The notes under the pieces were generated by a model that did not search any database, was not told the DNA's origin, and saw only the letters and a program-made list of their open reading frames with translations. From assembly GCF_037039395.1 (NCBI RefSeq), contig NZ_CP146242.1, positions 3,669,001 to 3,733,000 of the forward strand: DNA of 64,000 nucleotides, read 5' to 3'. The DNA comes from Agrobacterium vitis (lineage in GTDB: Bacteria > Pseudomonadota > Alphaproteobacteria > Rhizobiales > Rhizobiaceae). The translations under genes were made by a program, and so were the position numbers. Shown here one piece after another: positions 56,482 through 64,000 of this stretch (the stretch's first letter is position 1; each line of letters opens with the position of its first letter).

Positions 56482-57273
56482 TTAAACATCCACCGGTTTT
56501 TGCCCAGTAGGACGGTGGTCAAACAGCGCAAACCCCAGAAAACCCAGGGCGAAACCACCCAGATGTGCGTCCCACGCGATGGCCGCGCCCGGATCGCCGA
56601 CCAGCGGAATCCCGAAAGCGATGATCACGTTGCCAGCCAGGAACATGATAATGAAGACAAGGACGGTGCGCTCGGACAGGCTGGCCAGGACGCTCAACCG
56701 GGGTGGAAAGGCATCCTCTTCGCGCAGCCGCAGTCCGGAGCGTCCGGGGCCGAAGGCAAACCGGCAGGCAGCCCCCATCAGGCCGGAAATGACGCCGGAA
56801 GCGCCGATCAACAGGCTTGCATCGCCCCAGTTCAGGCAGACATGCGCAACAGCGCCAGCGGCTGACGTCGCCAGCCAGAATAACCAGAAACGAACTGCGC
56901 CGATGCGTCGCCAGACCGGCGTGCCGAAGGCAGCGAGCCAGAGGCCGTTGAAGCCGAGATGCTCGATACTGCCATGCAGCAGTGAATAGGTGAACGGCGT
57001 CCACACCCAGGCCAGATCCTGATTGGAAAAATCATAGACATAGCGCACCGGCGAAAAGCCGAATTCCACCATGATCCAGTCGGAGATTTCATCAGACAGT
57101 ATCCAGCCGGTCAGGGCATAGATCATCACCAGCAGCAATAGCGCCAGAAGAATGCCGCCCGGCATATTGAACACCGGTTCGCGTCCACCGGTCTCCGGGC
57201 CGAGCCCCTCGTCCAGCGGATCGTCCCCATCTTCAGGCTCGCGGTCCCATTGCCCCTTCGGCCTGTCGTCCAT
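56482..57273 (-). CDS. Rhomboid-family intramembrane serine protease
   Basis: The 263-residue protein has about six membrane helices and the rhomboid core: HGSIEHLGFNGLWL, the catalytic Ser159 in IGASGVISGLMGA and His237 in WDAHLGGF. The 40-residue acidic N-terminus (MDDRPKGQWDREPEDGDDPLDEG) is cytoplasmic. Catalytic dyad intact, so likely active against membrane proteins; substrates are unknown. Confidence 0.92.
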   Translation of the reverse strand: MDDRPKGQWDREPEDGDDPLDEGLGPETGGREPVFNMPGGILLALLLLVMIYALTGWILSDEISDWIMVEFGFSPVRYVYDFSNQDLAWVWTPFTYSLLHGSIEHLGFNGLWLAAFGTPVWRRIGAVRFWLFWLATSAAGAVAHVCLNWGDASLLIGASGVISGLMGAACRFAFGPGRSGLRLREEDAFPPRLSVLASLSERTVLVFIIMFLAGNVIIAFGIPLVGDPGAAIAWDAHLGGFALGFLGFALFDHRPTGQKPVDV

Positions 57274-57561
57274 GCATCTCTATTCCTTGTGATCCGTGAG
57301 CATCAGCATATAGCGAGAGATCGGCAAAAGGAAATGCAGGAGATCGCCGCTGTCAGAAAACTGTTGCACACAGACCTTAAGCAATCGCCAGCAAGACGGC
57401 TTCAGTCCACTACGCCCAAGATTGACACGGGAAATTCACAGCTATTAATCTACCAACCTGACGAATAACAACCGCCGCTGCCAAAGCCCGGAAAACGCAG
57501 CAGATCAGCGGCAAGCTCTCGTTATCGCAGGGTTTCCAAAGCCCCAAGAGAAAGGCCATCC

Positions 57562-59487
57562 ATGAAAAAACTCTCTTCAATCGCCGCTTTCGCGGCTGTC
57601 CTTTCACTTGCAACAGCGCTGACGCCAGCCTTCGCCGATGGCCTCACCCTACCGCCCGTTCCAGCCGGGGTCGGCCATGCCGATAGCGCGCCGCCACCGG
57701 CAGGCGTCATGGCCTATGTGGATACGGGCGCCACCAACCAGCGCGGCGATGCCTGCCATGCGACACCGCAAACCAATGCCGGCGTACGGGTTCTCTCCGG
57801 TTTCCTGGATCTTTGGACACCTCGCACGCCCTTCGTCGATGCCGATCAGGAGGCAGCGGCCAAGGATGGCTGCCCGGCGATTGCCAAATCGGACTGGAGC
57901 GGCATTCCCGGCAGCCCGACCGATGGCATCAAAAAGCTCCCGCAATTGCATGAGCAGAATCTCGCCTATTCCATCAAGGTCACCGGCGAACATACGCCGG
58001 AACGCGATCTGGCCGCCTATCTCGATGACCGGCGCGGCAAGAATGTTAGTATTACCGATGGACTTGGCCCCCTGGCCGACGCCTGGCGCCAAGGCGTGCG
58101 GCAGACAACGACGATCACCGGCATGCCCGCTGACGCGACCACCGTCAAATATGATGACAAGGGCAATAATCGCGGTGTCGGCTCCAAGGACAATACCGAT
58201 CTCGGCAAGGCAGTGGACTTGATCGAGGCAGGAAGCGCCGATGGCTCGACCGAGCCTGCCAAGCGTTATTACAAATATGCCCGTCCCTACCGCGCCAGCG
58301 ACAAGGTGCGGATCGTGCCGCAACTGGAACTGGCCAAGAGCGACAAACCGGCCTCCGACGGCGGCTTCCCCTCCGGCCATACCGCCGAAGGCTGGCGCGA
58401 TGCGCTGGTGATGGCCTATCTGGTGCCGCAGCGCTATCAGGAAATGCTGACCCGCGCCGCCATGCTCGGCGAAAACCGCATTCGCGCTGGCATGCACCAG
58501 ACCTTCGACGTGCTGGGTGGGCGGGTGTTGGCCACCGCCATCGTCGCCTATAATCTCAACCGCCCGGACTATACGCCACTGCGCAGCGAAGCCTATCAGC
58601 AGAGCCAGACATGGCTGATGAAGCAAACCGGTACAAAAGACAGCCAGGCGCTGCTGGCAGCGGCCCATGCCCTGCCGAAATCGACGGATGCCTATGCCGA
58701 TTATGCCTGGAACAGGCAATTTTTCGAACCACGCCTGACCTATGGCTATAAGCAGATTGGCGATCCATCCTTGGCGCCCAGCGTGCCCAAAGGTGCCGAA
58801 GTGCTCCTGGAAACCCGCCTGCCCTATCTCAGCGCCGACCAACGCCGGGTGGTTTTGAAAACCACGGAACTGGCCTCCGGCTATCCAATCATCAGTGATC
58901 CGGAAGGCTGGGGCCGCCTCGACCTGTTCCGGGCAGCCGATGGTTATGGGGCGTTTGACGGCGATGTTACCCTTGTGATGGACGCCACCAAAGGCGGCTT
59001 TAACGCCGACGACACCTGGAAAAACCCGATTTCCGGCAAAGGCAAGCTGACCAAGCAGGGCAGCGGCACCCTGACGCTGTCTGCCAAGAACAGCTGGACC
59101 GGCGGCACAGTGATCGAGGATGGTCGCCTAGTTGCGCAATCACCAACCGCCTTAGGCAAGGGCGACGTTTATCTTGCTGGCGGCACGATGGAGATTGCCT
59201 CCGCGCCTCTGACCGTGACCGGCACACTGACGCTGCGCAACGATGCGACCTTGGACATCACACCCGCCAAATCCATGAAAGCGCCAAGCCTTGCTGTCAG
59301 CAAGACGCTGTTTATCGACGGCGGAAAACTGGTGGTCAAACCTGACGGTCAATGGAAAGCCGGACAGACCGTCAAGCTGATCACCGCCGCCAGGATTGCC
59401 GGAAAATTCGGCGCCATCGAGGTTGAAGGCCATAAGGTCAAGCCGGTCTACGGTAAGAAAACCATCTCCCTGCGCATCGAAGAATAA
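57562..59487 (+). CDS. Secreted PAP2 phosphatase fused to autotransporter-type beta repeats
   Basis: The 641-residue protein has a signal peptide (about 25 residues, cleaving after AFA). Residues 234-320 hold the PAP2 motifs: KRYYKYARP, FPSGHT, and NRIRAGMHQTFDVLGG with the catalytic His. From about 490 on, GKGKLTKQGSGTLTLSAKNSWTGGTVIEDGRLVAQSPTALGKG matches the beta-strand repeat of autotransporter passenger domains. No C-terminal translocation barrel follows: the protein ends KKTISLRIEE. The fusion could anchor or display an acid phosphatase outside the inner membrane. A terminator follows. Confidence 0.85.
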   Translation: MKKLSSIAAFAAVLSLATALTPAFADGLTLPPVPAGVGHADSAPPPAGVMAYVDTGATNQRGDACHATPQTNAGVRVLSGFLDLWTPRTPFVDADQEAAAKDGCPAIAKSDWSGIPGSPTDGIKKLPQLHEQNLAYSIKVTGEHTPERDLAAYLDDRRGKNVSITDGLGPLADAWRQGVRQTTTITGMPADATTVKYDDKGNNRGVGSKDNTDLGKAVDLIEAGSADGSTEPAKRYYKYARPYRASDKVRIVPQLELAKSDKPASDGGFPSGHTAEGWRDALVMAYLVPQRYQEMLTRAAMLGENRIRAGMHQTFDVLGGRVLATAIVAYNLNRPDYTPLRSEAYQQSQTWLMKQTGTKDSQALLAAAHALPKSTDAYADYAWNRQFFEPRLTYGYKQIGDPSLAPSVPKGAEVLLETRLPYLSADQRRVVLKTTELASGYPIISDPEGWGRLDLFRAADGYGAFDGDVTLVMDATKGGFNADDTWKNPISGKGKLTKQGSGTLTLSAKNSWTGGTVIEDGRLVAQSPTALGKGDVYLAGGTMEIASAPLTVTGTLTLRNDATLDITPAKSMKAPSLAVSKTLFIDGGKLVVKPDGQWKAGQTVKLITAARIAGKFGAIEVEGHKVKPVYGKKTISLRIEE

Positions 59488-59499
59488 TACCCAAAAGCC

Positions 59500-59548
59500 G
59501 ATAGCCTGTCTGGTTCAACCCGAGCTTGGCAGGCTATCTTTTCCTTTG
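59500..59548 (+). terminator. Rho-independent terminator
   Basis: GATAGCCTG at 59500-59508 pairs with CAGGCTATC at 59530-59538, followed by TTTTCCTTTGTTTT. It lies 12 bases after the PAP2 fusion stop. Confidence 0.72.
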
Positions 59549-59707
59549 TTTTCGTTTGTTTTTCGGGAAGATCGGGTCCATTTTTCTCTGGTCTATCTTT
59601 GGATAGAGCCCCTGAAGATCAGTGGACAGATCGGTGAACAGCAAAACACTCTGTTAACGCATAGCGCCTAATATTTCAGGTGACTCAAAGCGTTGAAGAA
59701 TCGTTGC

Positions 59708-60319
59708 ATGTATTCCTATCATCAGGCCCCCAATAGCGGTTCAGCACGTCCCCCGGTTCAGCGGGCGTTTCAGCGCGTCTCCGTGAGTCTTGAAGGCCGG
59801 CTGATGGTGCCGAGCGAGGATGAATATGTCTGCCTGACGGTGGATATGTCGCCGGGCGATGTCCGGGTGATCTGCGCGGCCCGCCCCGTGCCGGGCGAAA
59901 GGATCATTGCCTATATCGACCATATCGGCCGCATCGAAGGCACCGTGATCAAGACCACCGATGACGGCTTTGTCATCAGCATCGTGGCAACGGAGCGCAA
60001 ACGCGAAAAGCTTGCGGCTCAATTGACCTGGATTGCCAACAAGCACGAGTTGGGGCTGCCGGAAGACCGCCGCCACGACCGGCTGACACCAAAGCAGCCG
60101 CGCACCGAACTGATCTTTGATGACGGGCGCAAATACAACTGCCGGATCATGGACCTGTCCCTTTCAGGTGCGGCGATCGATATCGATATTCGCCCACCGC
60201 TCGGCACTGCGGTACGCCTGGGCAGCATGCGTGGCCGCGTCGTGCGCCACTTCCTGGAAGGCGTTGCCATAGAGTTCACCACCCTGCAATCCCGCGAGGC
60301 CCTGACAGAGTTTCTGTAG
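59708..60319 (+). CDS. PilZ-domain protein
   Basis: A 203-residue protein with two PilZ-like halves. The second has the full c-di-GMP motif: RRHDRLTPKQPRTELIFDDGRKYNCRIMDLSLSGAAIDID, with RxxxR and (D/N)xSxxG. The first (QRAFQRVSVSLEGRLMVPSEDE with VDMSPGD) is degenerate. It is likely a c-di-GMP effector; a diguanylate cyclase is encoded at 34.6 kb. The ATG at 59708 was chosen over an upstream in-frame TTG. Alone on plus. Confidence 0.9.
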   Translation: MYSYHQAPNSGSARPPVQRAFQRVSVSLEGRLMVPSEDEYVCLTVDMSPGDVRVICAARPVPGERIIAYIDHIGRIEGTVIKTTDDGFVISIVATERKREKLAAQLTWIANKHELGLPEDRRHDRLTPKQPRTELIFDDGRKYNCRIMDLSLSGAAIDIDIRPPLGTAVRLGSMRGRVVRHFLEGVAIEFTTLQSREALTEFL

Positions 60320-60889
60320 GACCCATCAGATTTATATTGAACCGGTGGCCGCTTGATAGTCGCTATCTTTTCGCGAAATCGGGTTTCACGTCTCCCTGAT
60401 CGTCTCAAGCATGTGCACAGAGGGTGCCGCCCTCGGTTTTCGGCTGATTACATTTTTCGGGCTGATGATTGGTCCCCATTCCGTTCATCCATCATTCACC
60501 AAAACCCATGCATTTCTACAGGAATTTGAGTATTTCCAGCGGGTTTTTGACAGGAAATCCCTTTTTGGGGCCACTCAACATCAACGTCCGCCGAAACTCT
60601 TGGGACAATGATGCATTCTTTCGGCACAACACGTCACAATCTTCCTGACGTATTTTTCAGTCAATTTTCGATATTTTTCAATTGGATAGAGATCTTCTTA
60701 TCCCGTTGGCATAGCCGTTCGCACCAGTCAGTGCCCTGTCAATTCCCATAGAAAACAATAGTAAATTGCCTAAAATTTTATTTTAATTTTATACTTATTT
60801 TCTTCGATTTTGTACTTATTCCTACCTTCCAATTTTGCCAGACGGCAAAGTATCACTGTCATTGTATTCCCATAACGGGGAGACACCCA
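60320..60889. other. AT-rich gene-poor region
   Basis: The 570 bases between the PilZ and peptidase genes turn strongly AT-rich near 60770-60830. No gene, repeat or dyad was recognised; promoters are expected near the end. Confidence 0.4.
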
Positions 60890-61504
60890 ATGACAAACAA
60901 GAAGACAACAACAGGTTTCGCCATCATCGCCGCTATCGTGGCATTCGCCAGCGCACAAGCGGCTTTTGCCGGCCAGCCTTCGATGAAAATCAATGGCAGG
61001 GCCAGCCAGCCGATAGGCCATTACGAGTTCTGCCAGCGTTACGCCAGCGAATGCCGCCCCTCCGGCAGCGACAACGGTCCGCAACAACTGACGCCAGCCA
61101 TCTGGCAGAACATTCTTGAGGTGAACTACACCGTCAACACCACCATCAAGCCGGAAACAGATATGGAGCTTTACGGTGTCGAGGAATGGTGGGAATACCC
61201 AACCGTTGCCGGTGACTGTGAAGATTACGCCCTGCTCAAGCGTCGTCAGTTGATTGCGAAAGGCGTAGCCGAATCCAACCTGCTGATAACCGTGGTGCTG
61301 CAACCCAATGGCGCTGGCCACGCCGTGCTGACCGTCCGCACCGATCGCGGCGATTTCATTCTCGACAACATGCGCAACAAGGTGCTGCTGTGGTCGGATA
61401 CGGAATATACCTTCCTGAAACGCCAGTCCTCCGACAATCCGGGGCAATGGATGAAGATCCAGGATGGCCGTGCCGCAACGGTTGCCGCCCTTCCGAAGAA
61501 CTGA
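60890..61504 (+). CDS. Transglutaminase-like cysteine peptidase (BTLCP/LapG type)
   Basis: The 204-residue protein has a signal peptide (about residues 1-27, ending AAFA). The Cys-His-Asp triad is in GDCEDYALLKR (Cys110), GHAVLTVR (His144) and FILDNM (Asp159). LapG of this family cleaves the LapA adhesin and is held by LapD. No LapA- or LapD-like gene is present here, so the target may be different. A strong terminator follows. Confidence 0.9.
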   Translation: MTNKKTTTGFAIIAAIVAFASAQAAFAGQPSMKINGRASQPIGHYEFCQRYASECRPSGSDNGPQQLTPAIWQNILEVNYTVNTTIKPETDMELYGVEEWWEYPTVAGDCEDYALLKRRQLIAKGVAESNLLITVVLQPNGAGHAVLTVRTDRGDFILDNMRNKVLLWSDTEYTFLKRQSSDNPGQWMKIQDGRAATVAALPKN

Positions 61505-61591
61505 CCGCCAAGGCGAGGACGCTCCCGCATCCACGACATCTGGCAGATATTGGCCCCGGTCGTCCCCGCATCTCCGTCCGACCAAGGCCAA

Positions 61592-61630
61592 GAGCCGGCT
61601 CCGCTGCCACGGAGCCGGCTCACTTTTTTG
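61592..61630 (+). terminator. Strong rho-independent terminator
   Basis: GAGCCGGCTCC at 61592-61602 pairs perfectly with GGAGCCGGCTC at 61611-61621 and is followed by ACTTTTTTGG. It ends the peptidase transcript. Confidence 0.9.
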
Positions 61631-61792
61631 GATATTGCAGACGGACGCAACTGCACCATTAACGCACCATTAACCATGTGCTGGCCATGCTTCCAGGTGC
61701 GACTCGGGTCCCGTCTTCTTCAGGTTGTCGGCCAGTGCCTCACCCATGATGACGTGGAAGGGTTGCGCAGCCAAGAAAAGGCCAGTCGAAGC

Positions 61793-62548
61793 ATGGACGA
61801 TGCCGTCAAGTTACCCGCAACCAACATTGAGAAGCCCCTGATCTCTCCCAGGGTGCTGACTGTTTGTTTTGCGGTTCTCGGCCTTCTCCTCGTCTTTTCC
61901 CTGGCTCTGTTTCTGGGCAGCGACTGGATTGGCCGCGCGCTGACAAGTGATCGGCGCAGCGAGAGCACAACACCGCGGGCGATCACCATCGGCCTTGATC
62001 ATCTGCGCATTGAAGACAACACCATAAGGTTTCAACGCCAGCGCCACGATGGCGCTCTCGCCCGCGTCGATCTGGCCCTGACATGGCCGGAAATGCGCGG
62101 CTATAGCCAGGCAGACCGGCTGCGTTTCGACGATATCAGCCAGTCGAACGATTTGATTTTCCTCCAGATTTCCCAGAGCACCATGTCACGCGACATGTCT
62201 GGCCGGATTGAACCGATCTACAAGCAATTGTTCGAAGGAGCGCCTCAGCCGGGGCCCTTTGGCCTGACCGGCCACCGCTTTCGGGCGGGCAGCGGCTATG
62301 ACGGCGAAATTCTTTACACGGCACCCCGGCCGGGTCGCCCGGACTTCGCCATCCGCTGCCTTTCCCCCGATCAAGCCGGGCCGCAACAGGACGGGCCAAC
62401 CGTCGATACCTGCCAGCGCGATCTCAACGCAGGCCACGATCTCAGCGTGCTTTACCGGTTCTCGCGCCAGAAATTGGCCGACTGGCGGCAAATCGATACC
62501 GCTGTCGAAGCATTCGTTGCCTCCCGACTTACGGTGTCGAGCGAGTAG
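61793..62548 (+). CDS. Single-pass membrane protein of unknown function
   Basis: A 251-residue protein with a short cytoplasmic N-terminus, one membrane helix (about residues 21-43, VLTVCFAVLGLLLVFSLALFLG) and a periplasmic domain. I do not recognise the fold; conserved-looking stretches are IEDNTIRFQRQRHDGALARVDLALTWPEM and DLSVLYRFSRQKLADW. Two Cys (RCLSP, DTCQRD) might pair. The frame is open 81 codons upstream, but the helix position and ATG at 61793 fit better. Confidence 0.65.
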   Translation: MDDAVKLPATNIEKPLISPRVLTVCFAVLGLLLVFSLALFLGSDWIGRALTSDRRSESTTPRAITIGLDHLRIEDNTIRFQRQRHDGALARVDLALTWPEMRGYSQADRLRFDDISQSNDLIFLQISQSTMSRDMSGRIEPIYKQLFEGAPQPGPFGLTGHRFRAGSGYDGEILYTAPRPGRPDFAIRCLSPDQAGPQQDGPTVDTCQRDLNAGHDLSVLYRFSRQKLADWRQIDTAVEAFVASRLTVSSE

Positions 62549-62715
62549 TCCCGCACTTTGCCCAGACCTGACCCGGAACTGGAGGGGAATCGGCAAAATT
62601 TTAGAAAAATGCAGCAGGGACCGGCAACCTGTTGTTCATCATAAACCACTTGGTAACGCTGTGGTGTTAGCGTCAGGAAATATGTCGCTGGGGGGCGGCC
62701 AAAGCAGGAATTCAT

Positions 62716-62758
62716 ACGCATAGCACCAGATCGGGCATTTCGCCCGGTGCCTATGCGT
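62716..62758. repeat. Inverted repeat before the carboxypeptidase gene
   Basis: ACGCATA at 62716-62722 and TATGCGT at 62752-62758 form the ends of an imperfect stem that closes through CACC/GGTG and GGGC-type pairs. No T-run follows, so a leader structure or operator is more likely than a terminator. Confidence 0.45.
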
Positions 62759-62796
62759 GATCAGGGCTGGAATTCTGGAATTCAGGAAAGAGTGCA

Positions 62797-64000
62797 GTGG
62801 TAAATATGCGAGTTGCTAGCCTCCTTGGTCGAAACATGATTGTTCGGCCTGTCATGCGTGTGTCTCTCACCGTGGCTCTGGTCTGCGCCACGTTGGTGGC
62901 TCCGGCTCCTGAGGCTGCTGCTGCATCGCGCTATGCCGACATCGTCGTGGATGTGAATAACGGCAAGGTTTTGCGCGCCACCGACGCTGACAGCCTGCGC
63001 TATCCCGCATCGCTCACCAAGATGATGACCCTGTATCTGGTTTTCGAAGCGCTTGAAAAAGGCCGGATCCGGTTGAACTCCTCTGTTCCCGTGTCTGCCC
63101 ATGCTGCCTCCGAACCGCCATCCAAGCTTGGCCTGAGGCCCGGCGGCAGCTTTACCGTAGAGCAAGGCATCCAGGCCCTCGTCACCCGCTCCGCCAATGA
63201 CGCGGCAACTGCGTTCGGCGAATATCTCGGTGGTTCCGAGGCCCGGTTTGCCCAGATGATGACATCAAAGGCGCGCGCACTTGGCATGTCCCGCACCACC
63301 TATCGCAATGCGAATGGCCTGCCAAACTCCGGCCAGATGACCACGGCCCGCGACCAGGCGCGGCTGGGCATGGCGCTAAGACAGCATTTTCCGCAATATT
63401 ACGCTTACTTTTCCACCCGCAGCTTCACCTATGGCCGCCAGGTGATCGGCAATCACAATCGCCTCATCGGCTCGGTGCGCGGCGTTGACGGAATCAAGAC
63501 CGGCTTTACCAATGCCTCCGGCTTCAACCTCGTCACCTCCTTGCAGATCGACGGTAAATCCGTGGTTGGCGTGGTGCTGGGTGGTGCCTCAGGTGCCGCA
63601 CGCGACAACCAGATGCGGAAACTGATGGCAACCTATCTGCCGGAAGCCTCCCGTCGTGGTGGCGCAAGCCCGCTTATTGCCCGCCAAAGCACCGTGCCGG
63701 AGCCGATGGCACCTGTTGCCCGCGAAACCGCCCTTGCACCGCAATTGCCTCAATCCGGTGTACCCGTGCCCGGCGGACGCTATGACACGGGCAGCCTGAA
63801 CGAAACGGCTTATGCCGGTGGCGGAGGCGCCAACGATGCGGTTGCCGCTCTTGCCGAGCAGGCGGAAGCAAGCCAGGCCCTGGAGACAGAGGCGGCTCCC
63901 ATGCCGCAGACCCGCAAAAGTGCATCGCGCCATTCCAAATCATCTGGGCCCAAGCCACCAGCTGATGTCGACCACACAGTCACTTTTTCCACCAAGGCGC
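62797..64000 (+). CDS. D-alanyl-D-alanine carboxypeptidase (PBP5/DacF type), cut by the right edge
   Basis: Open from 62797 to the window end (401 codons). A signal peptide covers about the first 45 residues, then the active-site SxxK is SLTK in YPASLTKMMTLYL, SAN is in VTRSANDAA and KTG in GVDGIKTGFTNASG. It trims pentapeptides in peptidoglycan. A C-terminal region rich in Ala, Pro and Gln has begun at the edge. The GTG at 62797 has AGGAAAG 6 bases upstream; ATG at 62806 is an alternative start. Confidence 0.9.
   Translation, partial: MVNMRVASLLGRNMIVRPVMRVSLTVALVCATLVAPAPEAAAASRYADIVVDVNNGKVLRATDADSLRYPASLTKMMTLYLVFEALEKGRIRLNSSVPVSAHAASEPPSKLGLRPGGSFTVEQGIQALVTRSANDAATAFGEYLGGSEARFAQMMTSKARALGMSRTTYRNANGLPNSGQMTTARDQARLGMALRQHFPQYYAYFSTRSFTYGRQVIGNHNRLIGSVRGVDGIKTGFTNASGFNLVTSLQIDGKSVVGVVLGGASGAARDNQMRKLMATYLPEASRRGGASPLIARQSTVPEPMAPVARETALAPQLPQSGVPVPGGRYDTGSLNETAYAGGGGANDAVAALAEQAEASQALETEAAPMPQTRKSASRHSKSSGPKPPADVDHTVTFSTKA

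Overview
The window reads as chromosomal DNA of an alphaproteobacterium of the Rhizobiaceae, most likely the Agrobacterium/Allorhizobium/Rhizobium group. The basis is gene content: CckA, a GROWTH POLE RING-type giant coiled-coil protein, a NadQ-type NUDIX regulator beside nadABC, a rhizobial DksA, a paired YcjX/YcjF module, a CTP synthase-SecG-TpiA block and ParE, all with moderately GC-rich coding sequence. No rRNA, tRNA or CRISPR array was recognised, and no phage or plasmid gene. The only mobile element seen is an IS30-family copy cut by the left edge. Layout, left to right: (1) 1-1.05 kb, IS30 transposase. (2) 1.1-6.8 kb, a molybdenum hydroxylase operon of the PaoABC/YagTSR type (2Fe-2S, FAD, Mo subunits plus XdhC), divergent from a TetR regulator; the space between holds two strong dyads. 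(3) 6.9-17.7 kb, a lipoprotein, CckA, a FliO-like membrane protein, DksA, a SixA-like phosphatase, YcjX-YcjF and a secreted protein. (4) 17.8-21.5 kb, folP-folB-folK, a DUF922 protein, a [2Fe-2S] ferredoxin and a free Hpt protein. (5) 22-28.8 kb, the 2255-residue GPR-like protein with eleven 44-residue tandem repeats. (6) 28.9-40.2 kb, a ureohydrolase with an altered metal ligand plus a serine hydrolase, pyrG, secG, tpiA, a diguanylate cyclase, a secreted alpha/beta hydrolase, parE, an acetyltransferase broken by an amber codon, and a small protein. (7) 40.2-44.6 kb, a DUF2336 protein, a degenerate CitE-like protein, a flavin reductase/nitroreductase pair and a secreted protein. (8) 44.6-49.1 kb, nadABC with an operator-like dyad just before nadA, and nadQ. 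(9) 49.3-56.3 kb, a small secreted protein, thrS, yidD, an IscU-like protein, folE, hisI, a patatin and a CBS protein. (10) 56.5-64 kb, a rhomboid, a PAP2 phosphatase fused to autotransporter-type beta repeats, a PilZ protein, a LapG-type transglutaminase-like peptidase, a one-pass membrane protein and a penicillin-binding D,D-carboxypeptidase cut by the right edge. Most of the window is core metabolism, cell-cycle control and envelope biology. Points that stand out are the near-identical 264-bp repeats in the GPR-like gene, the single in-frame stop in the acetyltransferase, the His-to-Asp change in the ureohydrolase, the PAP2/beta-repeat fusion without a translocation barrel, the degenerate CitE-like protein, and several strong intergenic dyads and small repeat families. 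I did not find a convincing multi-gene defence or otherwise wholly novel system.
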